9,430 bases of DNA from Selenomonas sp. Its GTDB lineage: Bacteria > Bacillota > Negativicutes > Selenomonadales > Selenomonadaceae. Below are positions 1-5,377 of the stretch, piece by piece. Within the stretch, counting starts at the first letter, position 1, and the number at the start of each line of letters is the position of its first letter. The translations under genes and the position numbers were made by a program. Location: contig DOYB01000016.1 of assembly GCA_003518745.1 (NCBI GenBank), forward strand, positions 1 through 9,430, given 5' to 3'. The notes beneath the pieces are model-generated. The model was not told the origin of the DNA, made no database searches, and saw only the letters and a program-made list of their open reading frames with translations.

Positions 1-73
1 TATGCCGATGATTGATAGGGGCTGCAAGGAAGATATTCACTCATGGCTTAACGATATCGGATTGGCAAAATAA
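1..73 (+). CDS. 3' end of a gene, possibly flavodoxin-like (partial)
   Basis: Only the last ~23 codons are present, in the frame that starts at base 2 and ends at TAA 71-73. The peptide ends in DIHSWLNDIGLAK. A terminal amphipathic helix of the form 'xxWLxxxGL' is the usual end of flavodoxin-fold proteins, and the complete flavodoxin downstream ends similarly (NVEAWVQKLGYGK). The assignment is therefore plausible, but it rests on a very short stretch. The ATG at base 2 is probably internal to a gene that begins before the window. The stop lies 27 bases before the MATE gene on the same strand, which suggests an operon. Another family with a similar helical tail cannot be excluded. Confidence 0.45.
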   Translation, partial: MPMIDRGCKEDIHSWLNDIGLAK

Positions 74-100
74 TTTTTTTAAGGATGCGTTGGGAGATAG

Positions 101-1453
101 ATGGATATGGATTCTTCCATGAAATGCCGCTTTTCCGGGCGGACGCTGCGAGCGATGATGCTGCCTTTGTTTGCTGAGCAGTTACTCGTCATGCTTGTGG
201 GTATCGTGGATACTCTCGCTATCAGCTATGCCGGAGAGACCGCAGTGTCAGGCGTTTCCCTGGTGAATCAGTTCAACATCATTTTCATCTATCTGTTTCT
301 GGCGCTTGCCTCCGGCGGGGCGGTGGTCATCAGTCAGTATATTGGCCGCAGGGAAAAAGAAAGCGCAGGGGAGACAGCTAGTCAGCTGCTGACCTTTGGT
401 GCAATCTTTTCCCTGGGCGTTGCCGCTTTGGTTTTGGCGGGCAAGGAGATGCTTTTAAGCCTGCTTTTCGGCAGGGTGGAACCGGCGGTGATGGAAGCCT
501 GCGTCACCTATCTTGAAATTTCTGCCTATTCTTATCCGGCTTTGGCCATCTATAATGCCGGGGCAGCCCTGCAGCGAAGCATGGGCAAAACGTTGATCAC
601 CATGTATATCTCAGTGCTTGCCAATGTTATCAACATGGCTGGCGATTTCATAGGCGTGTTCGTCCTTGACGCCGGAGTGGCCGGTGTAGCTTATCCTTCT
701 TTGCTTGCCCGCTTGTTCTCGGCGGTGGCTGTCACCCTTTTGTGTTTTGAACAGAAAAACGAGGTATTCTACCGTTGGATTTTTGTTTTACGGTGGAATG
801 CAAGCCTTATGCGCCGCATTCTCTCCATTGCTGTACCCAACGGCATCGAGAACGGGGGGTTCCAACTGGTCAAGGTAGCCCTGACCAGCATGGTGGCGCT
901 CTTTGGCACTTATCAGATCGCGGCTAACGGTGTGGCGCAGAGCATCTGGTCTCTGGCCGCTTTGGCGGGAGTGGCCATGGGACCGGTGTTTGTCACTGTC
1001 ATAGGACAATGTGTTGGGGCAGGCGATTTGGAAGCCGCTGAGTATTACTTCAAAAAGCTGGCCAAATATACCTTGGCTGTTTCAACGAGTTGGAATCTAA
1101 TCATTCTGGCACTGACACCCTTTGTGCTGGAGTTCTATGAACTGGAGCCGGAGACAAAGCATTTGGTACTGCTCCTTGTGCTGATTCATAATGTATTCAA
1201 TGCCGGGGCGTTCCCTTATTCCGGGGCCTTCAGCAACGGCCTTCGGGCAGCGGGGGACGTGAAGTTTACCATGACGGTTTCCCTCGCATCAACCATTGGC
1301 GGCAGGCTCTTTCTCTCATATATGCTGGGCATCGTTATGGGCATGGGAGTGATAGGCCTCGCATGGGCGATGGCAGCAGATTGGACAATCCGCGCTCTTT
1401 TATTCCTTTGGCGGGAACGGACGGGCAAATGGAGAGAATTTCAGGTGATATGA
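101..1453 (+). CDS. MATE family multidrug/metabolite efflux transporter
   Basis: The gene encodes a 450-residue integral membrane protein of the MATE family, which exports cationic or other small molecules in exchange for Na+ or H+. The length is typical. The protein is mostly hydrophobic segments separated by short charged loops, consistent with 12 membrane helices. The first helix region has the familiar pattern PLFAEQLLVMLVGIVDTLAI (about residues 22-41), followed by VSLVNQFN and then a GGAVVISQYIGRRE segment. These are MATE/NorM-DinF-like hallmarks. The internal repeat of the fold shows as a second 'VPNGIENGGFQLVKVALTSM' segment near residue 245. GGGAG at 92-96 precedes the ATG at 101; in-frame ATGs at 107 and 119 are possible alternative starts. 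The stop is followed immediately by the ribosome site of the flavodoxin gene, so the two are probably cotranscribed. The substrate cannot be read from the sequence. Confidence 0.93.
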   Translation: MDMDSSMKCRFSGRTLRAMMLPLFAEQLLVMLVGIVDTLAISYAGETAVSGVSLVNQFNIIFIYLFLALASGGAVVISQYIGRREKESAGETASQLLTFGAIFSLGVAALVLAGKEMLLSLLFGRVEPAVMEACVTYLEISAYSYPALAIYNAGAALQRSMGKTLITMYISVLANVINMAGDFIGVFVLDAGVAGVAYPSLLARLFSAVAVTLLCFEQKNEVFYRWIFVLRWNASLMRRILSIAVPNGIENGGFQLVKVALTSMVALFGTYQIAANGVAQSIWSLAALAGVAMGPVFVTVIGQCVGAGDLEAAEYYFKKLAKYTLAVSTSWNLIILALTPFVLEFYELEPETKHLVLLLVLIHNVFNAGAFPYSGAFSNGLRAAGDVKFTMTVSLASTIGGRLFLSYMLGIVMGMGVIGLAWAMAADWTIRALLFLWRERTGKWREFQVI

Positions 1454-1460
1454 TAGGAGG
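1454..1460 (+). promoter_or_regulatory. Ribosome binding site that decides the flavodoxin start
   Basis: TAGGAGG lies directly after the MATE stop codon (1451-1453). It is 3 bases before a GTG at 1464 and 9 bases before an ATG at 1470. The second spacing is the normal one, so translation most likely starts at ATG 1470. Confidence 0.7.
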
Positions 1461-1469
1461 TTTGTGAAC

Positions 1470-2027
1470 ATGAAATGGTTTTTGACGCTGATGTTGTCAC
1501 TGGGGCTGACGGCAGCACCTGCTTTGGCATCGAGCGGTTTGAGCATGGCAGAAGCGAGTGCGGCGGAACATAAGATACTGATTGCTTATTTTTCTTGGGG
1601 CGGAACGACGGAGAAGATAGCACAGCGCATCCAGCAAGAGACTGGCGGCACACTTTTCAGGATTGAGCCAAGTACCCCTTATCCGACAGAATATCAGGCT
1701 TGCCTCGACGCAGCCAGCAAGGAGGTAGCTCAAAAATCCCGCCCCGCGATAAAGTCCCAAGTGGAGGGGATGGATTCCTATGATGTGGTGTTCATTGGTT
1801 TTCCCATTTGGTGGTACAATGCGCCGATGATTATTGATACCTTCCTTGAATCCTACGATTTCTCTGGCAAGACGGTGGTTCCCTTCTGCACCAGCGGCGG
1901 CAGTCCCATCGGTGTCGCCATGGACAAGATTCGTTTGCATTGCCCAAATTCCACGGTTCCGGATGGATTGACGGCGAATGGTGCCAACGTGGAAGCATGG
2001 GTGCAGAAGTTGGGGTATGGAAAATAA
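1470..2027 (+). CDS. Exported flavodoxin
   Basis: The gene encodes a 185-residue protein (an in-frame GTG at 1464 would add two residues). Residues 1-20 form a signal peptide: a Lys, a hydrophobic core, and APALA before Ser-Ser, a good signal peptidase I site. There is no lipobox cysteine. The rest is a full flavodoxin domain. The strand ILIAYF leads into the FMN-phosphate loop SWGGTTEKIA (residues 42-51). The segment VVFIGFPIWWYNAP (107-119) would supply the aromatic side stacking on the flavin. KTVVPFCTSGGSPIG (134-148) is the second cofactor loop, and a C-terminal helix ends at GYGK. Flavodoxins carry FMN and transfer electrons; this variant is predicted to act outside the cytoplasmic membrane. 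The phosphate loop has SWGG instead of the common TxTG form, as seen in the NAD(P)H-quinone-oxidoreductase-like flavodoxins often annotated as 'flavodoxin_4'. It sits between a MATE exporter and a Tat-exported protein. Confidence 0.9.
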   Translation: MKWFLTLMLSLGLTAAPALASSGLSMAEASAAEHKILIAYFSWGGTTEKIAQRIQQETGGTLFRIEPSTPYPTEYQACLDAASKEVAQKSRPAIKSQVEGMDSYDVVFIGFPIWWYNAPMIIDTFLESYDFSGKTVVPFCTSGGSPIGVAMDKIRLHCPNSTVPDGLTANGANVEAWVQKLGYGK

Positions 2028-2113
2028 TCCGTGTAGGCAGGATCAAGGATAAAGATTTGGCTGCTATGCACCAATTCGGCAATCGGGCAGAATTTACATT
2101 TGCTGTTCCTTAA
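2028..2113 (+). pseudogene. Possible remnant of a cyclophilin-like protein C-terminus
   Basis: This is the spacer between the flavodoxin and DUF362 genes. The frame that includes codon 2024-2026 stays open to TAA at 2111-2113. It reads as a protein tail, RVGRIKDKDLAAMHQF followed by a strand-like AEFTFAVP. The order 'RhGRI..., acidic/helical stretch, alternating beta strand to the end' resembles the C-terminus of cyclophilin-like fold proteins, which are often encoded next to flavodoxins. The frame runs backwards into the flavodoxin 3' end without its own start or ribosome site, so it is at best the leftover of a deleted gene. The family call is weak; the spacer could also be meaningless open frame. 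Confidence 0.3.
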
Positions 2114-2128
2114 AGGAGATTAAATTAG

Positions 2129-3136
2129 ATGAGAAGCATGAATCGCAGGGAATTTGTGAAACTTTCCGGCATGGGGCTTGCCGCAGCATTCTTGGGCGGA
2201 TGCGGAGTTTCTGTGCTGGAGGGTAAGCAGGAGACGGCGGCAGCGGCGCAGACGGAATCTTCGCTCCTTGCCTATCAGGTACAGGACGAAAGCGCACCCG
2301 TTGTTCATATCATACGGAAGGTGGATGCACAGTCTATACTTCGAGCGTATGAAAGCGTCGGGAAAAAACTTTCCGGCAAAGTCGGCATAAAACTGACTTT
2401 CGAGACACCAGGAGGGCCCTATCTTGAGCCACAGCTTTTGAGCAAGGTACAAAAAGAACTAAACGGAACATTTCTTGATTCCAACGGATTCTCACCACCT
2501 CGCAACACAACGGAGGGGCATCTGAAAGTGGCGGAAGACCACGGTTTTACGGCAGTTGGCCCGGTGGATATTCTCGATGCCGAAGGAGAGATGGATCTTC
2601 CCGTAACCAATGGAAAGTATCTGAAGTACCATCGTACCGGTTCCAATTTTGCGAACTATGATTCCCTGCTTTCCGTAGTTCGCTTCAAGGCACATCATAT
2701 CCGCGACTATGGTGGCACCCTCAAGAATCTGACCATCTGTCTCGCATCTACTTCCGGCAAGGCAATCATCCACAGCGCAGGGCGGGAGGAAGTCAGTTAC
2801 AGTCCTGCGGATATGGAAGAATTTCTGGAATCCATGGCGGATGCGGCCAAGGCGGCTGTGGATGCCAAAGAAGGACGCTGGGTATTTATCAATGTTCTAT
2901 GCGGGCTCCAGCCGGATGATGATTGCGCGGAGGCCGAGCCACTGCCGGATATCGGCATACTTGCATCCCTTGACCCTGTGGCCGTTGACCAAGCGGCGGT
3001 GGATTTCACCTTCGGTGCCGCTCCTTCGGAAGACGTGCGAAAGAAATGGGAGGAGAAGCACAATGTCCGTCTTCTGCAATATGCCGAGGAGAGGGGACTT
3101 GGCAAACGCCATTATCGGCTGGAAGAAGTTGTTTGA
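2129..3136 (+). CDS. Tat-exported lipoprotein with DUF362 domain
   Basis: The gene encodes a 335-residue protein. The N-terminus has a twin-arginine motif NRREFVK (residues 5-11), a hydrophobic stretch, and a lipobox LGGC with the lipidation cysteine at 25. This predicts Tat export in folded form and anchoring by lipid. The body matches DUF362: VGIKLTFETPGGPYLEP (85-101), a DSNG segment (117-120), 'EGHLKVAEDHGF' (129-140), 'NYDSLLSVVRFKAH' (176-189), GGTLKNLTICLASTSGKAIIH (195-215), and the C-terminal signature DIGILASLDPVAVDQAAVD (274-292). DUF362 proteins are of uncertain function, and many are linked to iron-sulfur or redox proteins. The usual C-terminal ferredoxin cluster cysteines are absent. 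From memory the family normally has a CDC cluster just before the signature; here it reads DDDC (263-266), and the usual 'DQAC' is DQAA. AAAGGAG (2112-2118) is 10 bases before the ATG at 2129. The later ATG at 2138 would cut away the start of the Tat region and lies too far from the site. Confidence 0.85.
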   Translation: MRSMNRREFVKLSGMGLAAAFLGGCGVSVLEGKQETAAAAQTESSLLAYQVQDESAPVVHIIRKVDAQSILRAYESVGKKLSGKVGIKLTFETPGGPYLEPQLLSKVQKELNGTFLDSNGFSPPRNTTEGHLKVAEDHGFTAVGPVDILDAEGEMDLPVTNGKYLKYHRTGSNFANYDSLLSVVRFKAHHIRDYGGTLKNLTICLASTSGKAIIHSAGREEVSYSPADMEEFLESMADAAKAAVDAKEGRWVFINVLCGLQPDDDCAEAEPLPDIGILASLDPVAVDQAAVDFTFGAAPSEDVRKKWEEKHNVRLLQYAEERGLGKRHYRLEEVV

Positions 3137-3145
3137 TTTGAAATC

Positions 3146-3152
3146 AGGGAGG
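3146..3152 (+). promoter_or_regulatory. Strong ribosome binding site before the truncated cupin
   Basis: AGGGAGG is 8 bases upstream of the ATG at 3161 and 9 bases after the DUF362 stop (3134-3136). Its quality argues that the short cupin frame behind it is translated, or that it once served the full gene. Confidence 0.6.
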
Positions 3153-3160
3153 TAACGAAA

Positions 3161-3310
3161 ATGAAATGGATGACGATTCCCGAAGGCGTAAAGCACTGGC
3201 ACGGAGCACAGAACGGCAGCTGGTTCCAGCATCTTTCCATTTTCCAGGAGGGTGCTACTACAGAGTGGCTGGAGCCGGTAGACAAAGCGGAATATGCCAA
3301 GCTGAAATAA
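3161..3310 (+). pseudogene. Truncated cupin-domain protein (C-terminal half only)
   Basis: A 49-residue frame from ATG 3161 to TAA 3308-3310. It starts MKWMTIPEGVKHWHG and continues with 'SWFQHLSIF', then TTEWLEPVDKAEYAKL. The segment IPEGVKHWHG matches the second cupin motif (PxGxxH at residues 7-12). The tail 'EWLEPVxxxEY' is the usual end of small single-domain cupins of the carboxymuconolactone-decarboxylase-associated type, which are about 100-150 residues long. The first cupin motif with its HxH and Glu metal ligands is missing, so the barrel cannot be complete. The frame has a good ribosome site and an intact end. This suggests an internal deletion that joined a start region to the C-terminal half. 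It may still yield a peptide. It lies between the DUF362 and hydrolase genes in the same orientation. Confidence 0.72.
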
Positions 3311-3331
3311 CAGGATTGCGAGGAACGGGAA

Positions 3332-4450
3332 ATGAAGAAGATTCGTTTGGCAAAGAGAATATTAGCTGCGTTTGCTTGCGGTGCTTTCCTGACATTAAGC
3401 GGAAGTGAGCCGTCAATGGTTTCAGCCGCTGCCGTACAGTCCAAGGCACCGGCTGAGACTATCAAGGCAGAGCAGCTTTCGCAAGTCTGGGACAAAGTAT
3501 TCCCGGAGGACAGCCGCGTCACCCATCATAAAGTGACCTTCCATAACCGCTACGGTATCACACTGGTGGCCGACCTTTATGCACCCAAGAGCATGAAAGC
3601 CGGCGACAGGCTCCCGGCGATTGCCATGGCAGGGCCTTACGGCGCAGTCAAGGAGCAGGTTTCCGGCCGCTATGCGCAGGAAATGGCGGCAAGGGGATTC
3701 CTCACATTGGCCTTTGATCCTTCCTTTACCGGGGAAAGCGCGGGCGAGCCGCGCAACACGACCTCGCCGGATATCAGCACCGAGGATTTCTCGGCGGCAG
3801 TGGATTACCTTGCCAACCATGAAAACGCAGATGCTGACCGCATCGGCATATTGGGAATCTGCGGCTGGGGCGGTTTTGCCCTTAATGCCACCGCCATGGA
3901 TACTCGCATTAAGGCAACTGTGACCTCTACCATGTACGACATGAGCCGCAACATTGCCAACGGATATTTCGACAACGGCAAGGATGCGGCCACCATCCAA
4001 AGGGAGCGCAAGGCAGCCCGCCAATCCATCAGCGCACAGCGGACAGCAGACTACAAAAACGGTACTTACCAAATGGCCTGGGGCGTTCCTACGGAAGTGA
4101 CGGAGGATATGCCCCAGTTTGTCAAGGATTATCACGACTTCTACCAGACCAGGCGCGGCTACCATCCCCGCTCCTTCGGCTCGACCACCGGGGCAACGAT
4201 CAGTTCGCTTCTGGACTTCATGGCTATGCCACTGCTCACCTATGCGAATGAGATAGACTCTCCCGTTTTGATGTTGCACGGCGAAAAAGCGCATTCTCGC
4301 TATTATAGCGAGGATGTCTTCAAAAAACTCACTGGTAGCAACAAGGAGCTATACATCGTGCCTAATGCGGTACATACCGATCTGTACGACAAGATGAACG
4401 TGATACCCTTCGACAAGATTGAGACATTCTTTAAGCAAAATTTGAAGTAA
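3332..4450 (+). CDS. Exported alpha/beta hydrolase with cysteine nucleophile
   Basis: The gene encodes a 372-residue protein. Residues 1 to about 32 are a signal peptide with a basic start (KKIRLAKR), a hydrophobic core and a VSA site. The alpha/beta hydrolase core follows: the strand DLYAPKS, an oxyanion-region GPYGAVKEQ (101-109), 'FLTLAFDPSFTGES' (123-136), the nucleophile elbow GILGICGWGG (172-181), and the catalytic histidine in NAVHTDLYD (345-353). A family like E. coli YcjY shares the 'GIC..GG' elbow and the 'HxDLYD' end. Cys177 takes the position of the usual serine, as in dienelactone hydrolases. Acidic residues around 307-309 (EID) or the HGEKAHS segment may complete the triad. It probably hydrolyses a small ester or lactone outside the membrane; the substrate is unknown. 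GAGG at 3320-3323 is 8 bases before the ATG. This is the last gene of the run and is followed by a hairpin terminator. Confidence 0.87.
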   Translation: MKKIRLAKRILAAFACGAFLTLSGSEPSMVSAAAVQSKAPAETIKAEQLSQVWDKVFPEDSRVTHHKVTFHNRYGITLVADLYAPKSMKAGDRLPAIAMAGPYGAVKEQVSGRYAQEMAARGFLTLAFDPSFTGESAGEPRNTTSPDISTEDFSAAVDYLANHENADADRIGILGICGWGGFALNATAMDTRIKATVTSTMYDMSRNIANGYFDNGKDAATIQRERKAARQSISAQRTADYKNGTYQMAWGVPTEVTEDMPQFVKDYHDFYQTRRGYHPRSFGSTTGATISSLLDFMAMPLLTYANEIDSPVLMLHGEKAHSRYYSEDVFKKLTGSNKELYIVPNAVHTDLYDKMNVIPFDKIETFFKQNLK

Positions 4451-4501
4451 TCAAAGAAGGAAATTGTCAGGGAAACTTAGGGGGTGCAAAATCCCGACCG
4501 A

Positions 4502-4528
4502 GGGGGTGCAGATGCACCCCTTTCTCTT
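4502..4528 (+). terminator. Rho-independent terminator after the hydrolase gene
   Basis: GGGGTGCA (4503-4510) pairs with TGCACCCC (4513-4520), in practice a 7-bp GC-rich stem with an AGAT loop. It is followed by TTTCTCTT. It lies 50 bases after the hydrolase stop. A second copy of GGGGGTGCA at 4480-4488 could compete for the same 3' arm. Confidence 0.65.
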
Positions 4529-4556
4529 ATCTTCAAAGCCTTACGAATGAGAACGT

Positions 4557-4602
4557 GAAAAATAGGCACCGTGGAGAGGTAACTTTAGCCTTCCACGGTG
4601 CC
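4557..4602 (-). terminator. Terminator for the minus-strand Rpn remnant
   Basis: GGCACCGTGGA (4565-4575) and TCCACGGTGCC (4592-4602) form a perfect 11-bp stem with a 16-base loop. On the minus strand it is followed by TATTTTTC and starts 7 bases after the Rpn stop codon. This fits a terminator for that gene. It may also back up the plus-strand terminator, though the plus-strand T-tract is weak. Confidence 0.72.
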
Positions 4603-4609
4603 TGTTGTT

Positions 4610-5173
4610 TCAGATTAAAGCTGAGTATTTCTCCTGCTCTGAAGCAGGAATCTTTAATGCGTCCATAGCTTGTTGTGCAGTCCAGCCTACGGTTTCCATT
4701 AGATTACGAATGGAACTTACACGTTCTGATTCCTTGCCCTCATCATAGCCTTCTCGTCTCTGTTCCTTGAGTTCCATCATCAGCGTCATATACTCCACCT
4801 TCGTTTCGTTGTGTTGTTTCAGTCTCTCAACCTCAGCGGCGATGTCCTGGGTGAACTCGCCCTCGGCAGCCTTACCATCCACATAGGCGAGGAATTTGTC
4901 GATGTCATCATCAACCGACGGCCAAGGATGGCCTAGTGTGGGCGCAGGCGCAGGATGCGCCGACTTTGCGCCCACCTCGCCAATCGTGCCTTTGGTGTTC
5001 AGAAAAATCTTGACTGTCTCGTCACCAAGTTCCAAGCCGTTCTGTTCGTGGCAAAGATTGGTGAAGGATGTGCTGTCCGCAACGCACTGAAAAAGGTGAA
5101 GCATCAAGAACATGAAGGTGTGACGCACGGAAAAATCACGCTCAATGCCCCTACAAGCAGTGCCATTGGACAA
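4610..5173 (-). pseudogene. C-terminal half of an Rpn-family nuclease/transposase (truncated)
   Basis: The open frame of 187 residues starts at a TTG (5171-5173) with no convincing ribosome site and ends in TGA at 4610-4612. From about residue 37 it reads like the C-terminal half of Rpn/PD-(D/E)XK-type putative transposases of Firmicutes: FTNLCHEQNGLELGDETVKI (37-56), FLNTKGTIGEV (57-67), DDDIDKFLAYVDGK (88-101), EGEFTQDIAAEVERLK (104-119), 'KVEYMTLMMELKEQRREGYDEGK' as key elements (125-147), and an end helix with AMDALKIP (169-176). Full-length members are about 280-330 residues and carry the nuclease core (acidic D/E-x-K residues) in the N-terminal half, which is missing. The first ~36 residues match poorly and may be frameshifted. 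An apparent in-frame insertion occupies residues 68-87. Catalytic activity is not expected. Rpn proteins promote RecA-independent recombination. Confidence 0.72.
4913..4975. repeat. Double-hairpin palindromic element inserted in the Rpn frame
   Basis: Two hairpins lie side by side. The first is GGCCA-AGGA-TGGCC (4920-4933). The second is nested: an outer 9-bp stem GTGGGCGCA (4938-4946) with TGCGCCCAC (4967-4975), and an inner 6-bp stem GGCGCA (4947-4952), loop GGA, TGCGCC (4956-4961), leaving a GACTT bulge. In the minus-strand protein this encodes a Pro/Ala/His-rich stretch (AKSAHPAPAPTLGHPWPS) that interrupts what looks like a continuous family sequence, GEV then DDDIDKF. About 60 bp is a multiple of three, so the frame is kept. 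This resembles palindromic mini-elements that insert into genes in other bacteria. That it is a mobile repeat is inference, because only one copy is visible here. Confidence 0.5.
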
Positions 5174-5377
5174 TTGGCAAAAATATATGCATAACTAACA
5201 AAATCACCATGCTCCTAAGCATAGAATTTTCAGGGAGTAAATTTTTACCGAGAACTTATTGACACATACGAAGCTGTATCCGTCATTTTCTTTTTTCGCG
5301 AATCGTGGTATCATAGTGATTCGGAATAAAGGAAACACTGATTGATTCAGCGTTTACTAAAGAAAGCAGGTGCAAAA
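5174..5377. other. Intergenic region between the Rpn remnant and tex
   Basis: This is AT-rich sequence compared with its neighbours. It holds a short hairpin ATGCT-CCTA-AGCAT (5209-5222), an isolated TTGACA (5259-5264) with no good -10 at the right distance, and a likely extended -10 further down. The nuclease half missing from the Rpn remnant is not recognisable here on the minus strand, so that gene was cut at about this boundary. A TTG at 5342 with AAAGGA before it could extend tex by 12 codons, but the family start favours 5378. Confidence 0.5.
5306..5314 (+). promoter_or_regulatory. Candidate extended -10 promoter for tex-cobT
   Basis: TGGTATCAT contains TG, one base, then TATCAT (5309-5314), an extended -10 element differing from TATAAT at two positions. 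The region 17 bases upstream is T-rich (TTTTCT at 5286) and a poor -35. Transcription would start near 5321, giving a leader of about 57 bases. No cobalamin riboswitch could fit between this site and tex. Confidence 0.35.

Noticed and set aside
1470..3169. Shared ATGAAATGG at the starts of the flavodoxin and the truncated cupin, as a sign of recombination
   Set aside because: Only nine bases match and the surrounding sequence differs; this is common for MKW starts and is likely chance.
3422..4294. Long open frame (290 codons) on the minus strand opposite the hydrolase gene
   Set aside because: It lies fully antisense to a gene with clear motifs, its product is rich in His, Arg and Gly with no recognisable domain, and it has no ribosome site. 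It is a shadow of GC-rich codon usage.
4955..5194. Plus-strand frame opposite the Rpn remnant
   Set aside because: It contains only the complement of recognised Rpn sequence, and the minus strand matches the family.
5259..5264. Perfect TTGACA as a -35 element for tex
   Set aside because: No acceptable -10 lies 16-18 bases downstream (the sequence there is GTCATT). The extended -10 at 5306-5314 is a better candidate and is too far away to pair with it.
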